This document shows, one piece after another, positions 7,770 through 16,945 of a stretch of DNA of 64,000 nucleotides (within the stretch, counting starts at the first letter, position 1; every line of letters begins with the position of its first letter). The DNA lies in contig NZ_JBAKHX010000001.1 of NCBI RefSeq assembly GCF_036906915.1, positions 310,001 through 374,000 on the forward strand, read 5' to 3'. The notes beneath the pieces were generated by a model that was given only the letters and a program-made list of their open reading frames with translations, was not told where the DNA came from and did not search any database. Both the position numbers and the translations under genes were made by a program. The stretch comes from Phytohabitans sp036906915 (GTDB lineage Bacteria > Actinomycetota > Actinomycetes > Mycobacteriales > Micromonosporaceae).

Positions 7770-8333
7770 ATGCACGCGACACCCGCCGCCCGCCTCGCCG
7801 CGGTATCCGCCACGCTGGTCGTGCTGGCAGCCTGTACCGACGAGTCGACGCCGACACCGGACCCGACACCGCCCGCACCAACCGCCACCGCCAGTCCGGC
7901 GTGCCCGCCGTCCGGCGTGACACTCACCGCCGGCCAGGTGGAGGCCGCCTCGGGCCTGCGAGCGATGCGGGTCGAGATGGCCAACTGCGGCAGCCAGCCG
8001 TATACCGCCAACGGCTACCCGGCGCTCCAGGTACTCGACGCCGACCGCAAGCCCCTCGACGTCACCGTCGTGCGAGGAACGGCACAGATCTCGACCATCA
8101 CGGGCTTCGACGGGCCGCCGCGGCAGGTGACGCTGGCCCCCGGCGCCCTCGCGGCAGCGGTCGTGGTGTGGCGAAACACCGTAACCGACGCCAACGTGTC
8201 GGCGACTACGGGCACCTACCTGGAGATGGCACCAGCCGCGGGCCAACCCGCACAGGTGCTCAGTCCGGAGGGCGGCATCGACCTCGGCACCACCGGCACC
8301 ATCGCCACGAGCCCGTGGGTCGCCCCCACCTGA
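7770..8333 (+). CDS. DUF4232-type lipoprotein
   Basis: ATG 7770 (a GTG at 7746 is less likely) gives 187 residues. The lipobox VLAAC near residue 21 is followed by a Thr/Pro linker and a beta-rich domain. The domain has LRAMRVEMANCGSQPYTANGYPAL, as in DUF4232, with internal Cys residues that may pair. The protein should be anchored outside the membrane; the family has no fixed function. It stands alone, divergent from the short PadR gene and convergent with the LuxR-type gene. Confidence 0.75.
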   Translation: MHATPAARLAAVSATLVVLAACTDESTPTPDPTPPAPTATASPACPPSGVTLTAGQVEAASGLRAMRVEMANCGSQPYTANGYPALQVLDADRKPLDVTVVRGTAQISTITGFDGPPRQVTLAPGALAAAVVVWRNTVTDANVSATTGTYLEMAPAAGQPAQVLSPEGGIDLGTTGTIATSPWVAPT

Positions 8334-8338
8334 CGCGG

Positions 8339-10675
8339 TCAGTCTCGGGACGGCTGTCTCTGGTCCGCCAGCCAGCCGGCCACCTGGGTCCGGGAGGTGA
8401 AGCCGAGCTTGCTCAGGATGTTTTCCACATGTCCCTCGGCCGTGCGCTGCGCGACCACGAGCCGGGCCGCGATCTCCCGGTTGGTCAGGCCCTGGGCGAT
8501 CAGCGCCGCGACCTCGCGCTCCCGCCTCGTCAGCCCGTGGCCGGCGGCCGTGTCGGCGCGCTGCTCGGGCACCGGTACGCGGGGCTTTCGCTCGAGCGCC
8601 GTCGCGACCGCGTCGGCGGCGGACAGGTCGGAGCCGCGCCGGATGGCCGCCGAAAACGCGGTCGCGCCCAGGCGCGACCGCACCTCGTCGACGACCTCGT
8701 CGTGCCAGTCCTGCAGGCTTCGAAAGGGCGCCAGTGAGGTGTGCATCGTCTGCCACATCCGCTTGGAGGCGCCGAGCAGCTCGGCGGATCGCTGGTCGCG
8801 ACGTTCGCTGCTGGCGATCCAGGCGAGCGACTCCATCGCGAGCCCGACCGTGAACTGCTCGTCTTCGACGACGTTGCGGATCACCAGGCTCTCCTTGGCC
8901 GCCGCGGTCGCCGCGGCGTAGTCGCCGTCCCGCCAGCGCAGTACGCTCAGCGCCCACAGCGCGAACGACTGCCACCAGGCCTCGCCGCTTGCCGCACCCA
9001 GGTCCTTGGCGGCGACCAGATCCGGGTAGCCGCTGGACGGTTGTTCGGCGAGGCCGCGGCTCAGCCCGAGCACGATCAGCGTCCACATTTCACCGTTGCG
9101 GTTGTTCAGCGCGCGGAATCCGGCGAGCGCCTGCTCGAGTCTCGGCAGTGCCTGGGCGTGGTCGCCCGCCCACATGAGGAAGACGCCCTGGATCAGGGAC
9201 AGGTAGGCGTGCTCCGACGACGGTGGCAACGTCTCGGCCAGCGCCACCGCGTCGGCGAGCAGCGCGGCGGCCCGGTCGTCTGCCTGGATGCCGGCGATCC
9301 ACGCCGCGACGCGTAGGGCCTTGACACGTGTCCAGTGTGGAGACGCGGGCATCGCGAGGGCGCGGTCGAGCCAGTGGCGCCCCTCGGAGAGGAAGCCGCG
9401 GACGAACCAGTGGTTCAGCAGGTCGGCCGCGAACTGCAACGCGGTCTCGGGCGGGCCGGTGGTGATCGCGTACTCCAGGGCCGTCCGCAGGTTGGCACGC
9501 TCGTGGCGCAGCCGCTGCATGACCACCGTCTGGCGAGGGCTGACCCAGTTCCGGTCGGCGTACGCGGCGAGCTCGGCGAACCAGCGGCAGTGCCGGCTGG
9601 CCATGGCCTCCTGCTCCCCGGCTGCGAGCAGCTCGTGCGCGCCGTACTCGCGGATGACATCGAGCATGTGGTAGCGCGCGGTGCCATTGCCTGCGCGGGT
9701 CAGCACCGACTTGTCCACTAGGGACGCGATCAGGTCGAGGATGGTGTCGGCGGGCAGCTTGTCGTCGGCGCATACCGCCTCGGCGGCGTCCAGCTCGAAG
9801 CCGCCGGAGAAGACCGAGACCCGCGACCACAGGGTGCGTTCGGCGTCGGAGCAAAGGTCCCAGCTCCAGTCGATCAGCGCGCGCAGCGTCTGCTGCCGGG
9901 CCGGCGCGTTGCGGGCACCCGCAGTGAGCAGCCGGTACCGGTCGGTCAGCCGGTCCAGGATCTGGTCGAGGGAGAGCACCCGGAGCCGAGCCACAGCCAG
10001 CTCGATCGCCAACGGCATGCCTTCGAGCGCCTGGCACAGCCGTACGATCGTCACGCAGTTGGCGTCGGTGACCTGAAAGTCGGGGCACAGTGCTGTCGCG
10101 CGTTCGACGAGCAGGCTCGCCGACTCGTATTTGTGCAGTTCAGCGGAGGTGCAGGCGGCGCCGTGGCCGGGCACCGACAGCGGCTGCACGGTCAGGTTGG
10201 CCTCGCTGTCGAGCCGCAGCGCCTGCCGGCTCGTGACCAGGATGCGCAGGTCAGGGCAGGCCCGCAGCAGACTCTCGGCGAGCTCGGCGCAGGCGTCGAC
10301 GAGATGTTCGCAGTTGTCCAGGATGAGCAGCGCCTGCTGGTCGGCCAGGAACGCGGCCAGCCCTCGCGCATCGGGGCTGACCTCGTCTTCGCGGATGCCG
10401 AGCGTCTCACCGACGGTGACCGCGACCAGGTCGGGGTCGTGCAGCTCGGCGAGCCCGACGAACCACACCCCGTCGGCAAAGCTGCGGCGCAGCTCGGCGC
10501 CGACCCGCGCGGCGAGCCGGGTCTTGCCGACCCCGCCCGCGCCGGTGAGCGTGACGAGCCGGCTGGTGGAGAGCATCCGCCTGACCCCGGTCACCTCGTG
10601 CCGGCGGCCTACGAAGCTGGTCACCTCGGCGGGAAGGTTGCCGAGGGAACCGCGCGCGGTCGTGGCGGTAGCCAT
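8339..10675 (-). CDS. LuxR-type regulator with NB-ARC-like ATPase domain
   Basis: ATG 10675 gives 778 residues; an open frame extends 40 codons further but looks non-coding. The order is GRRHEV, P-loop LTGAGGVGKTRLA (about 44-56), LLILDNCEH sensor/Walker B, DWSWDLC, a helical repeat (TPR-like) middle, and a C-terminal LuxR helix-turn-helix (about 715-775, GLTRREREVAALIAQGLTNR). Such signal-transduction ATPases switch on genes when ATP and a ligand are bound. The target is unknown. It is divergent from the sigma-like gene at 10801, with a folded segment between them. Two other large ATPase regulators occur in this window. Confidence 0.85.
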   Translation of the reverse strand: MATATTARGSLGNLPAEVTSFVGRRHEVTGVRRMLSTSRLVTLTGAGGVGKTRLAARVGAELRRSFADGVWFVGLAELHDPDLVAVTVGETLGIREDEVSPDARGLAAFLADQQALLILDNCEHLVDACAELAESLLRACPDLRILVTSRQALRLDSEANLTVQPLSVPGHGAACTSAELHKYESASLLVERATALCPDFQVTDANCVTIVRLCQALEGMPLAIELAVARLRVLSLDQILDRLTDRYRLLTAGARNAPARQQTLRALIDWSWDLCSDAERTLWSRVSVFSGGFELDAAEAVCADDKLPADTILDLIASLVDKSVLTRAGNGTARYHMLDVIREYGAHELLAAGEQEAMASRHCRWFAELAAYADRNWVSPRQTVVMQRLRHERANLRTALEYAITTGPPETALQFAADLLNHWFVRGFLSEGRHWLDRALAMPASPHWTRVKALRVAAWIAGIQADDRAAALLADAVALAETLPPSSEHAYLSLIQGVFLMWAGDHAQALPRLEQALAGFRALNNRNGEMWTLIVLGLSRGLAEQPSSGYPDLVAAKDLGAASGEAWWQSFALWALSVLRWRDGDYAAATAAAKESLVIRNVVEDEQFTVGLAMESLAWIASSERRDQRSAELLGASKRMWQTMHTSLAPFRSLQDWHDEVVDEVRSRLGATAFSAAIRRGSDLSAADAVATALERKPRVPVPEQRADTAAGHGLTRREREVAALIAQGLTNREIAARLVVAQRTAEGHVENILSKLGFTSRTQVAGWLADQRQPSRD

Positions 10676-10712
10676 AGAGGCACGGTAGTGGGTCGACGGT
10701 TCCGGGTAGTAG

Positions 10713-10748
10713 TCCAGGTACTTTCCCCGTGTCCGCACGGGGCCTGGA
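10713..10748. promoter_or_regulatory. Interrupted inverted repeat between divergent regulators
   Basis: TCCAGG ... CCTGGA (10713-10718, 10743-10748) enclose CCCCGTG/CACGGGG (10725-10731, 10736-10742) with a 4-base loop. It lies in the shared promoter region and may be an operator or a leader hairpin. Confidence 0.35.
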
Positions 10749-10800
10749 GATCGAGAATTGGAGTCCACACACAACGATCGGAACGAGAGGGGCAAACGGC

Positions 10801-11337
10801 ATGGGCCGCCACGCCGCCGATAGGCAGGCCAGTGCGGAGCGTGCCGCGGAAGCCTTCAACCGACTGGTCGACCCGCATCGGGCGGGCCTCCGGGCGTACG
10901 TATTGAAGCTCACGGAGGGTGATGAGGCCGCTGCTGACTCGATACTCAAGGAGACGCTGTATCGGCTGGCGCAGGACCCTCGGCGCTACCCCCAGCGTCC
11001 GTCCGCCGTGCGGCCCTGGCTGGTGCTGACCGCCCGCAACGTGCTGCGCGACGGTGAGCGATACGCGCCGGCCGGCCGCGACGATCGCCCGTACCCGCTG
11101 GTCCAGGAGCTGCGCGGTCCGGAAACAGGGCCCCAGGTACCCACCCGCGCGATCGTCGGGATGATGAACGACCTACCGCACGCGGACCGCGAACTGCTCG
11201 TCGAACTCGTCTACGGCGGGGTTTCGCTCGAGGCCGCCGCGGTCGAACGCGGCGTCCCGGTGGAGACGATCAAGTCCCGGCTGTACTTCGCGATGCGCGC
11301 CCTGCGCGGCGTTCTCGACCAGCACCTGGACGATTGA
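10801..11337 (+). CDS. ECF sigma-factor-like protein
   Basis: ATG 10801 has GAGAGGGG about 10 bases upstream and gives 178 residues. Residues about 20-85 look like a weak sigma-70 region 2 (FNRLVDPHRAGLRAYVLKLT, then RPWLVLTARNVLRD). Residues 120-172 form a region 4-like helix-turn-helix (LPHADRELLVELVYGGVSLE ... VETIKSRLYFAMRALR). The usual region-2 acidic residues are poorly kept, so it may be a divergent sigma factor. No anti-sigma gene follows; the next gene is a solute-binding lipoprotein 24 bases on, perhaps in the same transcript. Confidence 0.7.
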   Translation: MGRHAADRQASAERAAEAFNRLVDPHRAGLRAYVLKLTEGDEAAADSILKETLYRLAQDPRRYPQRPSAVRPWLVLTARNVLRDGERYAPAGRDDRPYPLVQELRGPETGPQVPTRAIVGMMNDLPHADRELLVELVYGGVSLEAAAVERGVPVETIKSRLYFAMRALRGVLDQHLDD

Positions 11338-11361
11338 CACCCGCCGGTACGGTATCGGCTG

Positions 11362-12324
11362 ATGCTGTCGTCGCCGGTGGTGCGCCGCCTGGGTGCGGGA
11401 ATGCTGCTTGCCGCGTCCGTCGCTCTTGCCGGGTGTGCGGCCGAGCGGCCGGCGCTGCGCGAGGCGGCCGTGACCACCGAGGCTCCTCGTCCGGTCGGCG
11501 TGGAGGATCCGGCGAAGCCGGTAGCGGCCGACGGCGACCAGTCCTGCGATCCTCGGGCGAGCCTGCCGCCGACCGGCCTGAGCGGCCCGACCGTGGCGCG
11601 GATCCGCGCGCGTGGCCGGCTGATCGCCGGCGTCAGTCAGAACGCGTACCAGGTGGGGTTCCGCGATCCCGCAACCGGCGAGCTGGCCGGCTTCGAGATC
11701 GACCTGGTCAGGGAGATCGCCCGTGATCTGGTCGGCAGCCCCGACCGGGTGCAGTTCGTCGCGCTCGGCGCCGCTGACCGGATTCCCAGCTTGACCAGCG
11801 GCAGGGTCGACCTGGTGATGCGCACGATGACCATGACGTGCCGAGACTGGCGGCAGGTCGCGTTCTCGACCGAGTACTTCAGCGCCGCTCAGCGGCTGCT
11901 CGTGCCGCAAGGCTCCCCCGTGGCCAGCATGGCGGACCTGGCCGGGTCGAAGGTATGCGCCGCCGCCGGCAGCACCTCGATCAGCAACATCGCCTCCTAT
12001 CCCGGGGTGATCCCGGTCGCCGTGGTCGAGGTGATCGACTGCCTGATCCTCCTGCAGCAACGCCAGGTCGCCGCGGTATCGACCTCCGACATCCTGCTCG
12101 CCGGCCTGGCCGCGCAGGACCCCACCACCGTCGTGGTCGGCCCACCGATCAAACGGCAGCCGTACGGCGTCGCGACCGCACCCGGCGCGACCGACCTGGT
12201 CCGGTACGTCAACGGAGTCCTGGAGCGCCTGCGCCGCGACGGCACCTGGCAGGCCAGCTACCGGCGCTGGTTGTCGAACCTGGGCCCCGCGCCGGCGCCG
12301 CCGCCAGCCCGATACCGCTCCTGA
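11362..12324 (+). CDS. Family-3 (amino-acid type) solute-binding lipoprotein
   Basis: 320 residues with a lipobox (VALAGC, Cys25) and a bacterial solute-binding family 3 domain from about residue 85. Signatures are GRLIAGVSQNAYQVGFRDP, GFEIDLVREIARDL, GRVDLVMRTMTMT and the second-lobe DLAGSKVCAAAGSTS. It resembles GluB-type glutamate-binding proteins. No permease or ATPase genes adjoin, so it is an orphan: it may serve a transporter elsewhere or act as a sensor. An extra ~60-residue N-terminal segment with a Cys follows the lipid anchor. Confidence 0.85.
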   Translation: MLSSPVVRRLGAGMLLAASVALAGCAAERPALREAAVTTEAPRPVGVEDPAKPVAADGDQSCDPRASLPPTGLSGPTVARIRARGRLIAGVSQNAYQVGFRDPATGELAGFEIDLVREIARDLVGSPDRVQFVALGAADRIPSLTSGRVDLVMRTMTMTCRDWRQVAFSTEYFSAAQRLLVPQGSPVASMADLAGSKVCAAAGSTSISNIASYPGVIPVAVVEVIDCLILLQQRQVAAVSTSDILLAGLAAQDPTTVVVGPPIKRQPYGVATAPGATDLVRYVNGVLERLRRDGTWQASYRRWLSNLGPAPAPPPARYRS

Positions 12325-12477
12325 CCTGCCGATATGGCGTGATCTTGAGGATGTGTGTCACATCCTGGGCGCCGGTGGTGCTGTAGAGATGTGGATGTCG
12401 TTGAGCGTGGTGGGAGCGGGCCGGCCGTCGCGCTGTCGGCCGCCCTCGCCAGACGAGCGGAGCGGAAGGACGGCGTG

Positions 12478-12996
12478 GTGGCGAGTCCTCCGAGACGAGG
12501 GGCAGTCCGTGCCGACCTCGAGCAGATCTTCCGCACCGCCTATCCGCGGGTGGTCGCCGTCGCGGCCCGCGTGCTCGGCTCGCGCGACGAGGCCGAAGAC
12601 GTGGCTCAGGAGGTCTTCCTGACGTTCGGGCGCTCCTCGGTTCCGGCCGGCGAGGCACTGCCCTGGTTGTCCGTCGCCGCCGCGCACACGGCGCTCAACC
12701 ACCTCCGCTCGGGCCGTCGCCGCGCCTCCCGGGAGGTGGCCGCCGACAACGGCGGGGCCGTCTGCCCGGATGTCGCCGACACGGTCGTGACCCTCGACGA
12801 GCGCCGCCGCGTGCGGGCGGCGCTGGCGCGGCTGCCCCGCAGGCAGGCCGTTGCCCTGGTCCTGCGGCACAGCGGCCTCAGCTACGCCGAGGTCGCCGCC
12901 GCTCTCGATCTTTCCCCCGGCAGCGTGGGCACCACCGTGCGGCGTGCCGAGTCCGCCCTTCGCAAGGAGTTGAACCATCATGCGCCATCCGAGTGA
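12478..12996 (+). CDS. ECF RNA polymerase sigma factor
   Basis: GTG 12478 is chosen because GGAAGGA (12464-12470) is 7 bases before it; GTG 12475 is also possible. The 172 residues hold region 2 (IFRTAYPRVVAVAARVLGS, DEAEDVAQEVFLTF) and region 4 (LPRRQAVALVLRHSGLSYAE, GSVGTTVRRAESALRKEL). It overlaps by 17 bases the next gene, a membrane anti-sigma factor, then an ABC ATPase and permease. This is a typical stress or envelope-responsive unit in which sigma activates its own operon. Confidence 0.85.
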   Translation: MASPPRRGAVRADLEQIFRTAYPRVVAVAARVLGSRDEAEDVAQEVFLTFGRSSVPAGEALPWLSVAAAHTALNHLRSGRRRASREVAADNGGAVCPDVADTVVTLDERRRVRAALARLPRRQAVALVLRHSGLSYAEVAAALDLSPGSVGTTVRRAESALRKELNHHAPSE

Positions 12997-14083
12997 CGGC
13001 ACGCTGCGCCGGCTAGTGGACGAGCCGGCCGGCGTGACCGACGCCGATCGGCAACACGTAGCGGGCTGCCCGGTGTGCCTGTCCGGGCTGGCGGCCGCCC
13101 AGCAGGACGCGGCGGCGGTCACCGCGTCGCTGGCCATCGAGGTCGACGCGGACGTGGACGCGGGGTGGGCCCGCCTGTCCCGCGCGGTCACCGTCGAGGG
13201 AGGCCGGCCAGCGACCACAGCCGTCCCGACCACCACCAGCCCCGCCCGCCGGTGGCGCGCGGCGCTGCGCAGCCCGGTGGTGGCCGGGTTCGCCGTCGTC
13301 GCGCTGCTGGCCGGAGCCAGCACCGCCGCCGCGACGGACTGGCTGCAGATCTTCCGCGCCGAGCAGATAACCCCGGTCACCGCCCCCGAGGCCGATCTGG
13401 TGAAACTGCCCGAGCTGGACGCCTTCGGCAAGGTCGAGGTCGTCGAAAAGGTCGACATACACGAGGTCGCCGACGCCGCCGCGGCGGAGAAGGCCTCCGG
13501 CCTCTCCGTCCCGGCAGTGAGCGAACTGCCCCGCGGCGTGACGGGACAGCCCACGTACCACGCTGCCGGCCCGGCCAGCGCGATCTTCACCTTCTCGGTC
13601 GAGAAGGCGGCGCAGACCGTCGCGGCGTCCGGCCACACGCTGCCGCCGCCACCTCCTGGCCTGGACGGCAGCCAGTTCCGGTTCACGGCCGGACCGGCGT
13701 TCGCCGCGGTCTGGGCGGAGAACCGTCCCGTGCCGGCCATGATCGTGGCCGGCGCGGTCGCGCCCACCGCGTACTCCTCCGGCATCCCGTTCGAGACGGC
13801 CCGCGACTACGTGCTGTCCCTGCCCGGCCTGCCGGAGAACGTCGCCTCGCAGCTGCGCGACTTCTCCGGCGACGGGACGACGCTGCCCCTGTTCGTGTCA
13901 GCGGACGAAATGACGAGCTCGGCCTCCGACGTCGGCGGGGTGCCGGCCACGGTGCTCGCCTCGCGAGACGGTGTGATGGCAGCTGTGGTCTGGGTGGACC
14001 ACGGCGTCGTCACCGCGGTGGCCGGCTCACTGACCGCCGACGAGGTGCTGTCGGTGGCGCGCGGGCTGCGGTGGGACCGGTGA
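12980..14083 (+). CDS. Membrane-anchored zinc-binding anti-sigma factor
   Basis: 367 residues. His26-x3-Cys30-x2-Cys33 is the anti-sigma zinc motif. A single membrane helix (about 97-118) is followed by a large extracytoplasmic domain of ~240 residues with an Ala/Val/Glu-rich segment and a proline run. The protein should hold the upstream sigma factor inactive until an outside signal arrives. The start overlaps the sigma gene and the stop overlaps the ABC gene by 4 bases (GTGA), so all four genes should be co-translated. The large outer domain, with DUF4367-like features, is likely the sensor. Confidence 0.8.
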   Translation: MRHPSDGTLRRLVDEPAGVTDADRQHVAGCPVCLSGLAAAQQDAAAVTASLAIEVDADVDAGWARLSRAVTVEGGRPATTAVPTTTSPARRWRAALRSPVVAGFAVVALLAGASTAAATDWLQIFRAEQITPVTAPEADLVKLPELDAFGKVEVVEKVDIHEVADAAAAEKASGLSVPAVSELPRGVTGQPTYHAAGPASAIFTFSVEKAAQTVAASGHTLPPPPPGLDGSQFRFTAGPAFAAVWAENRPVPAMIVAGAVAPTAYSSGIPFETARDYVLSLPGLPENVASQLRDFSGDGTTLPLFVSADEMTSSASDVGGVPATVLASRDGVMAAVVWVDHGVVTAVAGSLTADEVLSVARGLRWDR

Positions 14084-15114
14084 CCGGCCCGTCCCTGGAC
14101 GCCGCGGAGCGGCTGCTCGCCGAGCTGCCCTCGGCACCGGCGGTGTGGTCCTCGGGTCTGCGCAAACAGTACCGGCGGCGCACCGCGGTCGACGGCGTCT
14201 CCTTCACCGTCGGGCGCGGCGAGGTGCTGGGCCTGCTCGGACCGAACGGCGCCGGCAAGACGACCGTCATCAAGATGCTGCTCGGCCTCGTACGGCCCGA
14301 CGCCGGTGAGGTGCTGCTGCTCGGACAGCCAGCCAAGGACCCGCGGGCCCGGGCCCGCGTCGGCTACCTGCCGGAGCTTTTCCGGTTCCAGCCGTGGCTC
14401 ACCGCCGTCGAGGTGCTCGCCCTGCACGTCCGCCTCGCCGGTGTCACCGTGCCGGACGCGCAGCGGCGCGAGTGCCTCGGCGCCGTCGGCCTCGCCGATC
14501 GCGCCGGCGACCGGGTGGGCGGCTTCTCCAAAGGCATGCAGCAGCGCCTCGGGCTGGCCGTCGCACTGGTGGCCCGCCCGGAGCTCGTCATCCTCGACGA
14601 GCCGACCAGCGCCCTCGACCCGCTCGGCCGGGCCGACGTGCGGGACCTGTTGCTGTCCCTCAAGGACCGCGACGTCGCCGTACTGCTCAACTCACACCTC
14701 ATCGGCGAGGTGGAGCGCGTCTGCGACCGGGTCGTCATCCTCGACAAGGGTCAGATCGCAGCGTCAGGAACCCTCGCGGAGCTGCTCGGCCAGCGCGAGG
14801 TGCGGTTGCGGCTCGACGGGGTGAACGCGCGGGCGGAGGCCAGGCTGGCCGCCGCGGGCCGGCTCACCCGCAGCGGCGACTCGTTCACCGTCGCGCTCCC
14901 CGCCGAACAGGACACCACGACCGTGCCGGACCTCGTGGCCGACCTGGTGGGCCTCGGTGTGCGCGTGCACGCCGTCGAGCCCGGCCGGATCAGCCTCGAG
15001 GAGCGCCTGCTGGACATCCTCCGCACCGGTCACGGCGAGGAGATCCCCAAGCGGAATCCAGGTCAAGGTCCGTCGGGGTCGGCCCCGGCTTCCAGCCACA
15101 CCGGAGTGTCCTGA
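14080..15114 (+). CDS. ABC transporter ATP-binding protein
   Basis: GTG 14080 overlaps the anti-sigma stop; 344 residues. An ABC domain covers about residues 25-240: Walker A LLGPNGAGKTT, signature FSKGMQQRLGLA (Lys in place of the second Gly of LSGGQ), Walker B LVILDEPTSALD and switch His in NSHL. The C-terminal ~100 residues are the accessory domain common in CcmA/NatA-type exporters. It pairs with the permease that starts on its stop codon. The substrate is unknown; sigma/anti-sigma linkage suggests envelope stress or peptide export. Confidence 0.85.
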   Translation: MTGPSLDAAERLLAELPSAPAVWSSGLRKQYRRRTAVDGVSFTVGRGEVLGLLGPNGAGKTTVIKMLLGLVRPDAGEVLLLGQPAKDPRARARVGYLPELFRFQPWLTAVEVLALHVRLAGVTVPDAQRRECLGAVGLADRAGDRVGGFSKGMQQRLGLAVALVARPELVILDEPTSALDPLGRADVRDLLLSLKDRDVAVLLNSHLIGEVERVCDRVVILDKGQIAASGTLAELLGQREVRLRLDGVNARAEARLAAAGRLTRSGDSFTVALPAEQDTTTVPDLVADLVGLGVRVHAVEPGRISLEERLLDILRTGHGEEIPKRNPGQGPSGSAPASSHTGVS

Positions 15115-15962
15115 TGATTGTCCGTACCGTAACCACCGTCGCCGCCCTCACGCTGCGGGAGGCCGCCCGCCGCCGGGTGCTGCGCTCGCTCGCCGTGATG
15201 ACGGTCGTTCTGCTCGCGCTCAGCGCCTGGGGGTTCTCCCGGCTCGACGCGGAGTTCGGTGGGTTCACCTCCGGAGAGGCCAAGGTGGCCGGCTCCACTG
15301 TGCTCAATCTCGTGATGTTCGGCCTGAGCCTGATCGCCGCTCTCGGCACGGCGTTCCTGGCCGGCCCCACCCTGGCCGGCGAGGTCGAGTCCGGGACGGC
15401 GCTGGCGATCCTGGCCCGGCCGATCCGCCGCTCGGCGGTACTGGTGGGCAAGTGGCTGGGGCTCGTGGCGTTCGGCGGCGGCTTCGTGGCCGTGGCTGGC
15501 CTGGCCCAACTCCTCATCGTCCGGGTCACCATGGGCTACTGGGCACCGCATCCGGTGACCGGTCTGGCCCTGCTCGCGGTCCAGACCGCGGTGCTGCTCA
15601 CCCTGGGCCTGCTGCTGTCGACCGCGATCTCGCCGATGGCTTCCGGCATCGTGGCGGTCGGCCTCTTCGGCGCCACCTGGATCGCCGGCGTGGTCGGCTC
15701 GGTCGGCGAAGCCCTCGACAACGACAGCGTCGCGCGGGTCGGCACCGTCTCCCGGATGCTGCTACCGACCGACGGCCTGTGGCGCGGTGCCATGAACTCG
15801 TTCCAGGACCCCGCGTTGGCCCTGCAGGCCGACTCCGGGATCGGGGAGTCCCCGTTCCTGAGCATGGCCCCGCTCACCACCACCTATCTGGCTTGGACCG
15901 GCCTCTGGATCGCCGTCGTACTGGGGCTCGCGGCCGTCGCCTTCCAGCGCCGCGACCTGTGA
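15114..15962 (+). CDS. ABC-2 type transporter permease
   Basis: ATG 15114 shares one base with the ATPase stop. The 282-residue protein has six predicted membrane helices (VLRSLAVMTVVLLALSAWGF, VLNLVMFGLSLIAALGTAFL and four more). It also has the ABC-2 element LAGEVESGTALAILARPIRR between helices 2 and 3. It ends with the usual basic QRRDL. It would form the membrane half of an exporter with the preceding ATPase and is last in the sigma operon. Confidence 0.85.
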   Translation: MIVRTVTTVAALTLREAARRRVLRSLAVMTVVLLALSAWGFSRLDAEFGGFTSGEAKVAGSTVLNLVMFGLSLIAALGTAFLAGPTLAGEVESGTALAILARPIRRSAVLVGKWLGLVAFGGGFVAVAGLAQLLIVRVTMGYWAPHPVTGLALLAVQTAVLLTLGLLLSTAISPMASGIVAVGLFGATWIAGVVGSVGEALDNDSVARVGTVSRMLLPTDGLWRGAMNSFQDPALALQADSGIGESPFLSMAPLTTTYLAWTGLWIAVVLGLAAVAFQRRDL

Positions 15963-15994
15963 CGTCGATCCGGCTTCGCTCGCTAACCTGCGGC

Positions 15995-16945
15995 TCAGGC
16001 TGCGAAGCTGCCAAGGCTGAGCGGCTTGCGGTACCGGCGGTACTCACGCACCACGCGGAAGCCGAGCCGCTCGTACAGTGACCGCGCTCCGGCGGGGTCG
16101 TGTCCCTCGGTGTGCAGTCGAACCGGGCCCGCTCCCCGCGGCGCCAGCGCGCTGAGGGCCCGGGTGAGCATCGCGGTCGCGAGGCCGCGGCGCTGGAACT
16201 CCGGATCCACCTGAATATCCTCGACCTCGACGCGCACAGGCGAGCGGCTCACCGCGACGAACCCCACCACTCGGTCCTCGATGGTCGCCACCTGAAACAG
16301 CGCCAGCCGCGACCGGCGCAGCCAGTCACGGAACCGGTCCTCGGTCGGCAGCGTGAAGAATGGCCGCCCCGCCCACACCCGGGCGGTGAGCGCGTGCAGC
16401 GGTCGAGCGTCGGCGACCGTGGCGGCTCGGACGGTGACGCCGTCAGGCAGCGGCCGAGGCCGCACCGGCGACCTGTCGTGCTCCATCTCGACCATGGTGA
16501 ACGTGTGCTCGTATCCACGGTGCTCCAGCAACGCCGCCCGGTCCGGCTGGACCGTCGAGGCATTGCCGCCGAGCACGACCGGGCCGTCTTGGGTGTGGCC
16601 GGTGGCGAGCTGGGCCGCCACTGCCTCGGCCTGGCGCAGCAGCCGCCTGCCAAGGCCGCGCCCCCGCGCCGGCGGCGCCACGTAGCCGTCGGTCAGGAAG
16701 ACGCGGGTGGCGTCGTCTTCCGTCCAGGACTGCAACGAAGCCCACCCGACCACCGAACCGGTCGCGTCGACCGCGACGACCGCCCAGTCGGCCGTTTCCA
16801 TCCCCCGCCGCACAGCGTCCGCGTCGAGGACAGGCTCGATAGTGGAGTACACATCAACGTCGTCAGCCGTGGCATGGCGGGCATGCAGCTCATGCACCGC
16901 CGGCACGTCGTCGGTCTGGAACGGACGCAGCACGTGGTCGACCAC
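15995..16945 (-). CDS. Tandem GNAT acetyltransferase
   Basis: 316 residues with two GNAT folds. The N-terminal one (about 1-150) has the acetyl-CoA loop VAPPARGRGLGRRLLRQA. The C-terminal one (about 165-310) has VDPEFQRRGLATAMLTRAL and YERLGFRVV. Both pyrophosphate loops are intact, unlike mycothiol synthase where one half is degenerate, though the layout is similar. The acceptor is unknown. The start is GTG 16945 without a clear ribosome site. It is convergent with the ABC permease. Confidence 0.8.
   Translation of the reverse strand: MVDHVLRPFQTDDVPAVHELHARHATADDVDVYSTIEPVLDADAVRRGMETADWAVVAVDATGSVVGWASLQSWTEDDATRVFLTDGYVAPPARGRGLGRRLLRQAEAVAAQLATGHTQDGPVVLGGNASTVQPDRAALLEHRGYEHTFTMVEMEHDRSPVRPRPLPDGVTVRAATVADARPLHALTARVWAGRPFFTLPTEDRFRDWLRRSRLALFQVATIEDRVVGFVAVSRSPVRVEVEDIQVDPEFQRRGLATAMLTRALSALAPRGAGPVRLHTEGHDPAGARSLYERLGFRVVREYRRYRKPLSLGSFAA

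Noticed and set aside
13075..14079. N-terminal extension of the ABC ATPase frame through the anti-sigma gene
   Set aside because: The extension is Arg-rich and overlaps a well-supported gene. The GTG at 14080 in a GTGA overlap is the natural start.
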